Shown here: piece by piece, positions 33,930-45,615 of the stretch
How positions within the stretch are numbered: position 1 is the first letter of the stretch
Layout: each line of letters starts with the position of its first letter
Source: Ctena decussata
Lineage: Eukaryota > Mollusca > Bivalvia > Lucinida > Lucinidae
DNA: 64,000 bases
Direction: 5' to 3'
Assembly (NCBI GenBank): GCA_963989385.1
Contig: OZ022515.1
Coordinates: forward strand, 4,310,803-4,374,802
Program-made: the position numbers and the translations under genes
Notes under the pieces: generated by a model
Told to the model about the DNA's origin: nothing
Database searches by the model: none
What the model saw: only the letters and a program-made list of their open reading frames with translations

Positions 33930-35598
33930 TTTGTTAACGTTACGTCACCAGTCCCGTTTCTCTGGTTCTCGTTTCTAAGATACACATTAAAAATGGCCGG
34001 CCTTCAGCTGGAACTCAGACATAGCCTTATTTTAGGGGATATTGATACAAATTCAGGAAACGTCAGTTTCATACGGTTCTCTGTATCAGGTGGCCAGAAA
34101 ACAGGCAGATCAAAGGGTGTATCATTGATAGGTATATAATAAAGTTTAATGTTAATCAGTACCGTAAGCTGTAAACCGACTATCAAATGTCTAACCCGTT
34201 ACGTAAACTTTAATTACTGGATAACACAGTACCAAGGTAGCATTTAATTTTGACGAAGTGAGATAACACCAAATCTAGAAGCCAAATGAGGGAAAAAGGA
34301 AATAAGGGCCCACTTACTATTCATGAACATACCATATATGAAAATTTCAAAATTGTAAGCGAAGTAATTCGTATGTCTTCCAGCTGTTTAGGCAGTGCTG
34401 AAGGGACACGTCTGTAGTTAGTGATTACAGACCTATTCTTTACTAAAATAATCTATATTTAAAATACAATTAGTATTCTAAAACCTAGCTTCCGATAATA
34501 AGCGGTTCAGATGTTGGAAAAATGCCGAAGTTAAACGAAAATGGATAACCCAGGTTTGCCATTTTTGCTCTTGATATATCTCCTCAACAACATATACATT
34601 ACCATTATGTTTCATTAAGATATTAACAACGCTTTAAGTTACGCAGAGAACGGGAAGTATATGTAAGATCACATAATTCAGAAATTAAGTAGACCAGACT
34701 TGTCATTCTTCGTCATTGTACGTCGCGTTGATAACAAAGGTTCTTTAAACGATTTTAAGGGTTAATGAGATGCAGATCAAACTAGATTTATGGTTGCATG
34801 GGGCGATATACAAACAGTGGCAATAGTTCTGTATATTTTGATTCCATTGTAACATCATCTTTATTATGACATTTTACAGTTCAAAAGTAGTTGTACACCA
34901 AAATCAGCCTCTTAGTTAAAGCATTTCAGAAGTTTCAAAAATGGCAAAGTCGAGCAAGGGAGATATTTCGGAAAATCAGTTTTGCGAGATTTTCGAGTCT
35001 TGGTCCTGATTCATCCCCTCGACGGTATACATATTACCAATTAATTTATGCATTGGCAGTCAAGAAAGTAAGTAAGTCAGAGTTGTCGATCATGATACAT
35101 TGTCCCTGTTATGATACACAGTCCTATTAAGTTTCATTAAAACAGTTCAAGTATTAATAAATTATGGAATGAAGAAGTTGTTTGCGGATATACTGACAGA
35201 CAGGCAGGAAGAGAAATAAACTCTTAAATTAATGATTACAGAGTAACCCCATCCTTATCAAATCATTTTATAGCAGCCAACAAACGAGTGGCAAACAACG
35301 AGTGTTGGATGCTTTAAGATCTAATGCGTATTTCTGTTCTATTTTATTCTGTCCCATAACACTTAGGCCCAATTTCACTTTGCCGATAAACCGAGAATTA
35401 AGGCCGTTGGATGCCTATTTTCATAGATAATCTTCGGAATGAATTTCACGTGCAAAAATTATTTTCCACTCTGAATAAAATGACGGATTATTTTGAGCTT
35501 CGAAAAACGAAAATTTTAGGACCGAAAATATTTTATTCTATGCGGAAAATGGATGACTTTAATGTTTTTATTAACATAAATGATATTCGTGATGCACA
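33930..35598. other. No confident feature
   Basis: Unique AT-rich sequence with several short frames. None shows a domain or a consistent splice context. Confidence 0.4.
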
Positions 35599-35599
35599 A

Positions 35600-35848
35600 T
35601 GAGCCGCGACATGACAAAACCGACAAAGTGGCATGTGCATCCAGCGAAGACTGAAATCAGCCTGGGCATCCGCCAAGTCTGATCAGACTCAGAGTCTTCG
35701 TTGTCTGCATGGAGCTACATTAGATCCTCAGCTACCCTTTCAGCGCACAACCAAGACTCTGATCAGAGTGGTCGGATGCCCAGGCTGATCTGAGTCTTCG
35801 CTTGATTCACATGCCACTTTGTTGGTTTTGTCATGCCACGGTCCATTA
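35600..35848. mobile_element. Palindromic MITE, family member 3
   Basis: This is the best-preserved member. The left arm GCCGCGACATGACAAAACCG and AAGTGGCATGTG pair with the right arm CACATGCCACTTTGTTGG and TTTTGTCATGCCACGGTCC. Both arms continue through a CAGCCTGGGCATCCG block. It sits about 25 bases from the perfect-TIR element at 35874. Confidence 0.85.
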
Positions 35849-35873
35849 GTGTTTGAAAAGGCCCGAGAACTTA

Positions 35874-36080
35874 TATGGTGTACCAAGAGGGTCAAAAGCA
35901 CCGATACGGGTCGACCCTTAAAATACGGGTCGACTCGTATGTCACGGGTCGATCCGTAAATGCAAATAGATCCGTAAAATATGTGAAATATCTGAAATAT
36001 GTGATATCTGAAATACGGGTTGGCCCGTAAAAATACGGGTCGACCCGTATCGGTGCTTTTGACCCTCTTGGTACACCATA
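35874..36080. mobile_element. MITE with perfect terminal inverted repeats of over 40 bp
   Basis: The left end TATGGTGTACCAAGAGGGTC continues through AAAAGCACCGATACGGGTCG. It is mirrored without mismatch by the right end, which finishes GACCCTCTTGGTACACCATA. With TA flanking each side it fits a 2-bp TA target duplication, as in Tc1/mariner-like elements (inference). The interior repeats ACGGGTCGACCCGT-type palindromes. There is no transposase. The intact arms suggest recent activity or gene conversion between the arms. Confidence 0.88.
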
Positions 36081-38520
36081 AACTCACATAAACTCAGCCC
36101 TTTTAAATATTTTGATGGTACAGAATTTGTAGTGCAGTTTTGTTTCACAAAGACAAATGTGCAAAGGTTGGAGTAGCTCATAAGGTACCGGCTGGGGGAC
36201 CTATAATATAACAGGGGAAATAATGTCATACCGCTGGAACAATATTTTGTTACTATGAGGCATCGGCAACGGGTTGTTTCTAAACCGTCACTTCCTATTT
36301 AGGCGCCTTGCCTCTCCTTTTTTTATTTCCCCGTGGCCATGCCCTCGTCTGCCTGTCTTTCTGTCCGTCCGTTTGTCACACTTTACGGTATAGATTCTGC
36401 TCCAGACCTCCCACCTTTTGATACCTTACGTACTTGTAATGGACATGTGGAGTTTTGATGAAGTAAAACTTATTTTTTACGGAATTGTGACCTTTTAAAC
36501 TTACACCAACAGACACGCGACTTTCTGTACTTTCCTGTAGTAAAATGAAATGGGAAGTAGGCAACGACCGAAAGCTTATTGATTCCATTCGCGAGACTCA
36601 GTAGCCGCAGGCATCAAGTAAGAGATGCCCACATATGAAATAGCGAGTGCAGGCGGTCCCCCACTGAGCCTCCTCAAACAATGCGTCCCGACAGACAAGA
36701 GCACTAACGGGTGGTGTCTTCATAATGCTACTAGTTACCCTGCCCTATAAAGAATAATATCCTCTGAGGCAACCCTAGTCTTGCTTTTCTATTAAATAGC
36801 CGTGTCTTCGGAGGTTGCTCTTATTCCGTAGCGCATACCAGATCCTTGGTGGTTCAGTTTTGCCTAATTTCTTACATGATGAAAGAATAACCAGCTTGGC
36901 AAAATCATGCAGATTTTGCACATGTGAAATCGATTAAATCCGTGGTTTTACAGGCAGTTTAGCGAAGTCGCCACCGCAGTTTAAATCACAAAGAAATAAA
37001 TTGTCGACGTGAAATTGGGCCTTACACTTCGATTTTTTTCTGTCACTGATTTTCCGGTCGGATTTCTTTCTTGGGAGTAAATGAGAGGCTGGCATTTGTA
37101 TTGGACAAAATAAAACTTCTTCACCGAAAGTAATATTTGTTGGATTTAAACCTTATTCTTTAGATTGTCCTTTTGAATTAACAAAATTTGCTATTTTCTT
37201 GTTTTCGTTATAAAAACAGACCTTTTGCCACGTAAATTACACCAAACAATCCACAATGCCACTCGACTCAATCTAGTGGAAAACTGGCAAAATTAATCTG
37301 ACTTATTTCGTGTAATAGTATCACTGTTTTCGTTAGTTCTACATAAATTTCAATTATATAAAGGTCAAAATTTATCCGAGCAGAAAATAATGAATTATAA
37401 GTAACTGTTAATATTACGTAGTTACCTCCTGTGCTTGATTTCAGAAGTCATGAAAAAATCATGTTTTAAAAACGTACCGATGTAAACCATGCTAGGCAAC
37501 CAGGCTAGGCTAAATTTCTAAGCTGGCGATGTCATTAACATGCCAATACTCTGAACTGGATACTAGCAAGAATAGCTGAATAGATTATGGCAGTCTCATT
37601 CTGTCCATAAAATTACATTTCCCTGAGGAAAAGCATGATAGCTCAGTTGTTATGCACAAGTCATTTGCAAACCCATTTATCTCAGGGCTGGTATGGGAGG
37701 GGCGGAGTGTACTTTGACTCTTTTCTTTGCACGGTAGATATCTGGCACTATTGGGATACATGTCTGATAAAATCCCTGTTAAAAGCCCCGCCCCGATGAC
37801 TATGTTCAACAGTCGAGTTCGCTATCATTGTCCCATTTATTTCGACAGCCAATCGAAAGCCCCACACATACAAAGCACTCCAGGGACCATGCTTCTGGCA
37901 AAACCGTGGTATTAAAACACTTCAATCCCCGAAGAGTCAGGGTTGCTACGGACTTTTTCCTATTTGAAATTCCAAACAGCTTTTCAGTAGGTTTTATTTT
38001 TTAATTCGTGTCCATGCATGAAAAATCGTAAGCACTTCTAAACAGTCAGAGATTCAACTGTCGAGGGCGCCGCTTTTTGAAAACGTTACCAATACTGATG
38101 TTTGTTATAACGCTGACGTTACGTCATAAACAGCGTCATACACGCGCTTGCTTTGGTTGTCTCAAGACAAATTTTGTTCTTCCGTCTGAACTATAATTGG
38201 AAAATGCTAAATTGCCGAAAAGGTGGAATAACTTAGTCGGAAGAGAATGCCCTCGTATGGATACTTGTGCCAAAGAGAGGCTATACGAATTATTTTGAAT
38301 AAATTACCCCAATGATTGGGGTGCGTTCGCAGCCTCTGCACCTCTCTGTGTACTGGCCTAGATACCTCATTCTAGGCACATACAAGATCTATCCTTTGAA
38401 TTTACGGCTATTATAGAACTTTTTCCTTTTTTCTTTTTTTGGAAAATACTGAAATTCTTCAGTTTAGACCCAATGAATTAATTACCTAACAAAGAAAATT
38501 ATTCCTACATTCTGAAAACC
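36081..38520. other. Mostly unrecognised; possible repeat at 36540-36720
   Basis: 36590-36720 (GCATCAAGTAAGAGATGCCCACATAT and a following CnGGCGGTCCCCCACTGAGCC-like segment) resembles 16930-17050, pointing to an old shared repeat. The rest shows no gene or repeat I can support. Confidence 0.4.
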
Positions 38521-38528
38521 AGGCAATT

Positions 38529-38566
<38 letters not shown>

Positions 38567-38567
38567 T
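38529..38567. repeat. (GATA)n microsatellite
   Basis: About nine uninterrupted GATA/TAGA units. Confidence 0.95.
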
Positions 38568-38649
38568 TTTATCTCATATAAACATATAAATTATGATCAG
38601 GCTGAAACAACCCTCCAAAAGCAGATTCACAGACAGATACTAAGACTAA

Positions 38650-38805
38650 TAGAATCTATGATGGGGTTGAGGCCGAGACAAGGAAATCTCAGGATAGTTT
38701 TCAGATTATTTAGTCTTATGCTAGGCTTGCCAAGAACAAGACTTAAATAATCTGAAAACGAGCTCGAGATTTCCTCGTCAAGGCCTCAACACCATCATTG
38801 ATTAT
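38650..38805. mobile_element. Short palindromic MITE
   Basis: GATGGGGTTGAGGCCGAGAC, AAGGAAATCTC and GTTTTCAGATTATTTAGTCTT on the left mirror AAGACTTAAATAATCTGAAAAC, GAGATTTCCTCGTCAAGGCC and TCAACACCATC on the right, with arms of about 65 bp. The loop is about 20 bp. Confidence 0.82.
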
Positions 38806-39629
38806 TTTTCTCACCCAACATTTTATAAAACAGAATATTCATTGAATTCTTAACTTCTTGTTGAGACCATTCCTATAAACTTGAAGCTTATTTTCTATTA
38901 ATAGTTTGACACGTGTTACTTTTACCTTGTGCATGCATTTTTCATGATTGGCAGCTAATTAGAAGTCCTCAGTGACACTTCCTGTACATCACTGGACGTC
39001 AATTTCATAATCTGCAAGCAATTAACATGACAGTTGGCAACTTGATTTGTCGAGTTAAACTGTGAAATTGATTGGGCTGTACTATATAGCAACGATTGGC
39101 ATATTGAGACAGCTTTCTGAGCCTAGGCTGAGATAGCAGGCCGATATAGAAAAAACTCAGACACCCCCAGAAAGGAATATCCTTGTCCAATGGGTGAGAA
39201 AAACAAATCTGATGAAACTGTATTAAAATCGGGCGGAAACAACCCACTCCTTAAATAACCCAGGCCACAATTACCTAGCCGAAACGGAAAAAAAGGCCGA
39301 AACAATCCAGGGTCAAAAAGGGGACAGTGCACCATGCTTACCTCTCAGGCAGTTCCTCCGCACAATGGTAGTTGGAGTCGTAAGCGACTGGTGAATTTCG
39401 CGATGGAGTGGATAGCTGTTTCGGATCATGTGGGATCAAAATACGGGGACTGCACAATCAAGAAACGGCCTGCAGGGCTTTTTCCGGCTTTTTCCGGATA
39501 TATACCGTATAAACCCTTATAAATGCACCTGCTCTTATAAACGCCCTAGCTCTAATAAATGCCCCTTGCCTCTTTTTCAGAAGATAATGCTGTATCAACT
39601 TGCACGAATTCCTGTTTGATTCTATGAAT

Positions 39630-39800
39630 AAGGAAGCTCTTTGAAACGAGGTCTACTCTTGAAGGAAATTATTCGCTCCTAGAGGAGCTTATTATTTCCT
39701 TTAAGGGTAGATCCCCCTGAGAAGGGAAGCAAGAAATAACAGAGCAGCTTCCTCTGTGAATATTCCCATTCATCTTGATACTGTTTGTTAGAGGTATTTC
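39630..39800. repeat. Dispersed repeat, GAAGGGAAGCAA family, copy 1
   Basis: It contains CTCTTTGAAAC, GGTCTACTCTTGAAGGAAAT and GAGAAGGGAAGCAAGA. Related sequence occurs at 40410-40870 (two tandem units) and 48050-48300, all with alternating TTTCCTTT and GGGAnGCAA segments. Confidence 0.55.
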
Positions 39801-39837
39801 GGCAGTGTCTGACTGACTACAATTTATGCTTTGATAA

Positions 39838-39857
39838 CACCCCCCCCCCCCCCCCCC
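39838..39857. repeat. C homopolymer
   Basis: An uninterrupted run of about 20 C. Assembly length is uncertain. Confidence 0.9.
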
Positions 39858-39999
39858 TTCGTTTAATGCAATGCCGTGGGCGTTTAATAGGATTTATATG
39901 GAAAGCAAAATACAGACAGCCCTCTGTATAACGGCATTCATTACAACGGCTCATAACATCATTTTGATATGCACAGAATGGCTGTATTGTTCTTATTAT

Positions 40000-40120
40000 T
40001 AAGACCTTAAATAGTTCCTTCAAGAGCAGAGAATACATTCATAAGAAGGAACATGGGCCAGACTACGTAGGGTCGGCTCATAGAGCCTCGTCAGTGACCC
40101 TGACAATATCTGGAGATGAA
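40000..40120 (-). repeat. Dispersed module, GGCCCATGTTCC family, minus copy
   Basis: On the minus strand it reads CAGATATTGTCAGGGTCACTGA, GAGGCTCTATGAGCCG, CTACGTAGTCTGGCCCATG, TTCTCTGCTCTTGAAGGAAC. It matches 55625-55750 over its whole length. Confidence 0.75.
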
Positions 40121-40409
40121 ACCAGATGGATGATGGATGATGTATTTTTTAAGCTAATCCGGTTTAAAGTCAAATTTATGGGGAAAATGCCGACATTGTA
40201 TAGAGTCCACTGTACTAAATTGAGGAAGGATGTTTGAAATGTAGAAGAAAATTGGTTAGACAGAAAAAAGTGTACATATGTTTGTTTTTTTGCGTTAATA
40301 GCTTCCTGTATTTTCTATACTTATTGGTGATTCAAAGTGGCACAGATGTTTGCAGTGGAACAGTTTACATTGGCATTTGGTAATGGATATCTTAAAATTG
40401 ATTCCTAGG

Positions 40410-40870
40410 AGTAAACTTCTTTCCTTTACTCCGAAATGAGAAGGGAGGCAAATTGAAAATGGGAGAGTTGCTCTTTATGAAAGTATATCCATTTACCTTA
40501 CGAGTTTAATCACAAGTTTTCAGTTTATGTAACTGGCAGTACTGACATGAGTGTGTAGGTTTCTTGTACGGTCGTATTTTTATAAAGGAATTAACTTCTG
40601 TGAACCTGTTTGCTTCCCTGGATAACAAAACCCTTTCAAAAGGAAAGCAAATGCTTTCCTTTACCAGTTGAATGCAACAGCTCTAAGAAATTGCTCTTAG
40701 GAAACTTAAAATATTTTCCTTTAAGAAGTGATCCGTATTGAGAAGACAGGCAAAAAAAAAATAAAAGGCTTGCTTCCCCTGAAAATGAGTCCATTCAAAC
40801 GTATAACCACTAGTTCATACAATTGACAGCACTGAACTGAGCGTTTCAGGTTTAGCATCCTTACAGCCAG
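40410..40870. repeat. Dispersed repeat, two tandem units (GAAGGGAAGCAA family)
   Basis: Two units share ATTnCTTTCCTTTAC, GAGAAGnnAGGCAAA, ATTTACCTTACGAGTTTAAT-like or CCACTAGTTCATACAATT-like segments, and ACTGACATGAGnGTnTAGG. A further copy is at 48050-48300. Confidence 0.55.
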
Positions 40871-41014
40871 GGCCCACTTGCTCAAAGTATCGACACACCC
40901 TAACAAAGTAATCAGTCAAGTAAAGTATTTTAGTTCAAATAAAATAAAGTGTGCTGATATATTTTATTTAAAAAAAAATCAGTCATACAAAGTAAAATTT
41001 AGGATGTAATGGTA

Positions 41015-41105
41015 GGCTACTGTCATGGTGAGAAGAATTCAAACCCGGTACCACTAGCTTGTAGTGAACCATAGCTTAACCAATTGCGCCACTAAGTTCT
41101 CTAAT
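41015..41105 (-). mobile_element. tRNA-like SINE head
   Basis: On the minus strand, TTAGTGGCGCAATTGGTTAAG (A-box region) is followed by GGTACCGGGTTTGAATTC (B-box region). It is a tRNA-derived head without a good acceptor stem. Confidence 0.6.
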
Positions 41106-41224
41106 ATGGTAGGAATCGTCAATTTCAGGGTAGCTCTGTGGGAACACTGTCAAAACTTTCGAGGGAAGCAACTGCCTTCTAAATAGGAATAAATAATTAA
41201 AGGAATAAATCTTCAACCTCCACC

Positions 41225-41510
41225 CCGGCCGAGAGGCGCCTTGGCCGAGTGCCTATAGACGCTCGGTCATGGTGCAGAAAGTCACCGGACGGTCGTGCTA
41301 TCTCGCCCGGGTTTCGACATCCGACGACTGTAAAATCTCTCTGTCAACCAAGCAGTAAATGGGTACCTGATTCGAATCAGGGAAGGATAATGCAGCCAAA
41401 GGAGAGGGATTAGCTCCAACTTTCGTATGCAGTGTCTAAGCCACAGTGGGCATCTAACCCCCACGGCCCCTATGATGACTATGCTATGGGAAACCTTTAC
41501 CTTCATCTTT
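41225..41510 (+). mobile_element. tRNA-Leu/Ser-type SINE
   Basis: The head GGCGCCTTGGCCGAGTGCC matches the A-box pattern of class II tRNAs, with CGGGTTTCGACATCC as a B-box-like element near 41309. The body CAGTAAATGGGTACCTGATTCGAATCAGGGA and GGGCATCTAACCCCCACGG follows. This is a family separate from the other SINEs in the window. Confidence 0.7.
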
Positions 41511-42507
41511 ACCACCCCAAACCATCTCGCTCTAGGAGGATTCTTCTTTTATAGTAGATCCTATATTTTGAAAGGGCTTCGGAGTACCTAGCCGTAAGGG
41601 TAAAAAGGCCGAAACAATCACAAATGTCTCCCTTTGAAAAGATGGCAGAAAAACATGACAGAGCACATGCACACCTGAAATATGAAACTCAAGCGTAACG
41701 GATGTAGGTATATATAAACAACTTCTACTGACTTGCTTTACAAGCTGGCTTTTATAGCGACACTTGTAGAGTAGGCGGATCTTTCACAAAGTTAGGCAAT
41801 GGAAACCGCGGTTATTGCCTGGATTGATGGCCGGTTGCTTGACTTCGTGGGCGACTCAACAAATGCCACAATATAGTATACGTACTTGTACTAATACTAT
41901 ATCATGATGTGTTTATAATCTTATTACCTTTATTACATTATGAAACGTATAAAACAAAACAAAACAATAACAATATGATACAGAGGATATATAGTAATTG
42001 AAGTATGTTATACCTTTGTAGCATGCCTGTTGAACACATATCGTGTTGTAAAAAAACCTTAGACCATAGTATTTCTTGGCACAGGATTCTGTATCATTGA
42101 AATCTTTCCCTGAATTCACAGGAAACATCTTGGGAGTCCTCTGTGACTCTTAGAGTTAGACGTGATTATGAACAGAAGTTTATTTTCTACTGTACACTTT
42201 AAGGTCAGGTTAAGTCCAGGTTGCCCAAAGCATTTTTGTCCAATGCCGAACTGAATTTCCAATCTGATGGGGTACTAGTTATTGTTTTGTGTTAGAAATG
42301 GTTTCAATTCTTAAGAGGATTAAATTAACCAATAATAATGAGCCATCCATCTGGCTCTACAGAGTTTGCCTTCTTGAATTCTTCGTAAGTTGTAGCTTTG
42401 AAAAACAAAATATTTTTATTTTGCAGATGTAAATTTTCTCGACTGCATTTTGACGCTTTGAGGGTTTCAGTTATTTATTTTCAAAATAAAGCATAGAATC
42501 AAAACGT

Positions 42508-42996
42508 TCTGGCATTCAAGACAAGCAACGAAGGCAACGCACATGCCAGCAATATTGTCTGACTATAACACTCACTTTCTTGACGTATACTACTTAATTT
42601 AATTTCAAATTAGCATTTTTACGGACCCAAAATTTTGTTAGGTTTTTATTCAGACCAGCTTTTCGAATAAATTTCGTCTTATAAAAATACAGTACAAAAA
42701 TAAAATTTCTTCTCCAATTTGTTGCCATGGTCGTTGCACAGTTTTAACGACCATGGCAACGAATTGGCGAAGAAATTTATTTTTGCACTGTATTTATACT
42801 AGGCAGCAATTGTTTAAAAAAAATAGTCCTACTTTGATTTCTTATAAACTGTCGGGTCTATAAGAATGATAATTCAAAATTAAACTAAGAAGTATGCGCA
42901 ATAAAAAGCAGCCAAAAAAAAGGTTTATGGTCAGCATTTTGTTGGCATGTAGCGGTACATTGCGTTTGTTGCTTATGTTCAATGCTAGACCAGTGT
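42508..42996. mobile_element. TIR element related to 14480-14890, with a nested hairpin
   Basis: The ends TTCTGGCATTCAAGACAAGC and GCTTATGTTCAATGCTAGACC are diverged versions of the 14.5-kb element ends. Internal shared sequence includes CGGACCCnnnAnTnTGTTA and TTATTCAGACCAG. A long hairpin (42681-42799) lies inside. Confidence 0.72.
42681..42799. repeat. Near-perfect 119-bp hairpin
   Basis: Left arm 42681-42735 contains AATACAGTACAAAAATAAAT-like sequence, TTCTTCTCCAATTTGTTGCC and ATGGTCGTT. Right arm 42746-42799 is its complement with few mismatches, around a 10-base loop GCACAGTTTT. The inner arms end GTTGCCATGG/CCATGGCAAC. Confidence 0.85.
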
Positions 42997-43829
42997 GAGA
43001 ATATCTGTTGTTAAATATTCTGCCACCAGTGACGTCAGACTAAATTAAAGAAATGATTCCGATAAATAAGAGAACAGGATCCTTAGCCTTAGGCATGGGA
43101 TTCACAAATACAAAAAATAAGGTCCCTAGGATTTGGAAACAAGGGGAAAGCTGATAGCACCCGGGGCTAGTTTTTATGTTAGTGCAAACTTTGAAAAACC
43201 TCTAAAACTGCTCGGACAATTTCAATTTCCTACCAAGATTATTCAAGACATGATTTCATGATAAAAATCACTCCTGCCAGTAGGTTGGCACAGTTTGGCC
43301 ATGGTTGACACAGTCGTTCCTAAAACCGTATTTTTTCCGTGCTTCCCATATGTAGAATGAACCCAAATGTATAAATGAGTCTGATGAAATTCTGCTTTAA
43401 GATGGGATCCCCTTCAGAAACAGTACGAAAAATCTATATCCATGGTAAATAATGGCGCTAGATTTTTGGAATTGGTTTGGAAGGGGGAAAATCTTATAAC
43501 CAAAAAAAAAGCAGCATGCGTGTAGGGAAAATATTAAATATATTATACCTAGAAGCTGCTGAGCCAGTTACAAAATAATTTAACGGGAGTCTTTCTCGGG
43601 TGATCCTCTAAAGCCATTATTCAAGCCGTATAAATTTGTCGATAAATACCAGGGGTGGGCCTATTTTTCCTTACATCTCTGTAGGATGTACGAGTCCCAA
43701 TTTCGCAGAAATGATATCTCAAGAATCGTATGAAAAGAATGTAAATGAGTCATTTAAGATGGCCTGGTCTGTATCTCTATAAATTACAACTCACACTTTT
43801 TTCTCGTGTATCCTGTGAATGCATTCTAT

Positions 43830-44290
43830 TTTATGCCACCGCCATCGGATGATGCCAAGGGTATAGTGTTTCAGTACGTGTGTGCGTGTGTATGCAATTA
43901 CGTACGTCTGTGCGTCCATGCGTGATAATGTTAGACTCAGGTTAAGTTTTTTTTCTCAATAAGGACATATCTCTATAAGTACGACAGGAATATACAAGAA
44001 TCAGTGCGTGATGATCCATTTGTCACCGCACACTGACGTCGGACTCAGGAAGGCCGATTTTGCATGGTTAAGATTTTTGTAAGAGGTAGATTTCAGGGCT
44101 CCTATTGTTGTAACTTGAAATTTTGTATGAGGATTTATATACGTACAGCAGGAATACACAAGAATCAGGGCATAATGGGCCATATGTCATGGTCCACTGA
44201 CTTCGGACTTTGCCTCATTTTGCGAGGTTAAGATTTTTGTAAGAGGTAGATTTTAGGGTTCCTATGTTCCTATTATTGTAGTATTTGTCT
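43830..44290 (+). mobile_element. Hairpin-started tandem element
   Basis: It begins TTTATGCCACCGCCATCGGATG, a hairpin-forming end like that at 11462, then a GTGTGCGTGTG/CGTCCATGCGTG tract. Two diverged units follow, marked by TACAAGAATCAGnGCnTnATG and GGTTAAGATTTTTGTAAGAGG. An exact repeat of the last marker is at 44068 and 44228. Confidence 0.7.
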
Positions 44291-44734
44291 GAAAATAACA
44301 TTCGCCAGGGGGAGCAACTCCCTGCATCCAAAAGGCGGCACTGCTGGAAATCTGATGTGCGAAAAGGTCGTCGACCAAGAGTACGTAAGGAACAATGTGG
44401 ATTAAGTACCCTTGGCATGCGAAGATGGCTATTATTTTTTTTTCGTGTGTGTGTGTGTGTGTGTGTTTTATTATTGATTGAATTCTACACGTGCATATAT
44501 AGTCTGATCTCCAACCCAGGCAGGTCTTAGTAGATCCCATAAAATATGTTTTTAGAGGCTGTACAAAAACCTAAAATTCTGGCGTACCGGGAACTGTGCT
44601 CCTACGCTCAGCCAAAAGCAAAAGCAAAACAATAACAAAATATTCAGAGGAATTTTGTTTGAAAAGTTCATAGATTGATTAATTTGTTAAATGTTAGGAA
44701 ATAAGTTCCTTCAATAAAATGTTCAAAAGGCTTG

Positions 44735-44852
44735 GATGTTTGAAGTACATGTATTTCAGGCGTCCAAGTATTTTGTACATTGCCCTGATATCTATGGCTT
44801 GGATGTATTTCAGGCTGGCAAGTATTTTGTACATTGCCCTGATATCTATGTA
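44735..44852. repeat. Tandem duplication of about 60 bp
   Basis: GGCTTGGATG, TATTTCAGGC and AAGTATTTTGTACATTGCCC plus TGATATCTATG occur twice in succession with small differences. Confidence 0.85.
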
Positions 44853-45028
44853 GTATTATCTTCGATGCGAATAACCTAAGCCCATAGGCCGGGGCATTTG
44901 TGTGATGCCGGGTAAATAAATAGGACTTAGGCGTTCTCATTATGTCAAAGTATTGCATTAAACTTTTTTGATAACATTTGATTACTCATATTTCAAACAT
45001 TCTATTGCGAATTTCTTCCGCATTTGGT

Positions 45029-45400
45029 TTATGATATCTCTATAGCATTTCGTGGTTGGTTATATAGCAGGTGGTATTGGATTTTGTAGGGATGAGTTTG
45101 GCAATATTTGTTCAAACGCCTCTTAAAAGCATTCAAGGAGTACATAGTCCAGTTATCAACAACCCGATTTGTGAAACATTTCTTTCTAACATTGTGTCGA
45201 GCTCTTGGTTTGAATACCTTCAGCTGATGTCCACGAGTACGTGTATCTGTTGCCATCGTAAACAATTTCTCTTTGTTGACTTTATCAATGTCGTGCATGA
45301 TTTTATACATTTGCGTTGGATCTGCTCTGTCTTGTCGACATTCCAACGTAGGTAGGCCTAACACTTTTAATCTTCCACTATACTACCGATTCCGAAATCT
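45029..45400 (-). pseudogene. Non-LTR retrotransposon, reverse-transcriptase C-terminal remnant
   Basis: The minus-strand frame of 111 residues reads GLPTLECRQDRADPTQMYKI, then MHDIDKVNKEKLF, then TRGHQLKVF, then FTNRVVDNW and LNAFKRRLNKYC. This order is the conserved C-terminal tail that follows the reverse transcriptase domain in Jockey/CR1-like LINEs of invertebrates. The usual segment between NRVVDxW and LNAFK is shortened, and a stop codon lies a few codons upstream (near 45387). It is therefore a decayed fragment with no catalytic domain. Confidence 0.8.
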
Positions 45401-45615
45401 ATTGACTTTAGCTTCTCTGCTCACACAATATTTCTACTGTCCGCAACGGTAAAATTGTCATCAAAAAAAAACTTCAGACAGAACCCGCAAGAGAAATCTC
45501 CTTTTATCATACCTGCGGTAATCGTTGCGCGCAAATCATTTATCACCAGCTGCTGCAATAGCAGTAACACCCATTTGCCAGATTCGCCTTGTAAACAGTA
45601 CCATCTACTTTATGT

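Noticed and set aside
35740..36087. 115-residue minus-strand open frame
   Set aside because: It runs across two different MITEs (35600-35848 and 35874-36080) and has no domain.
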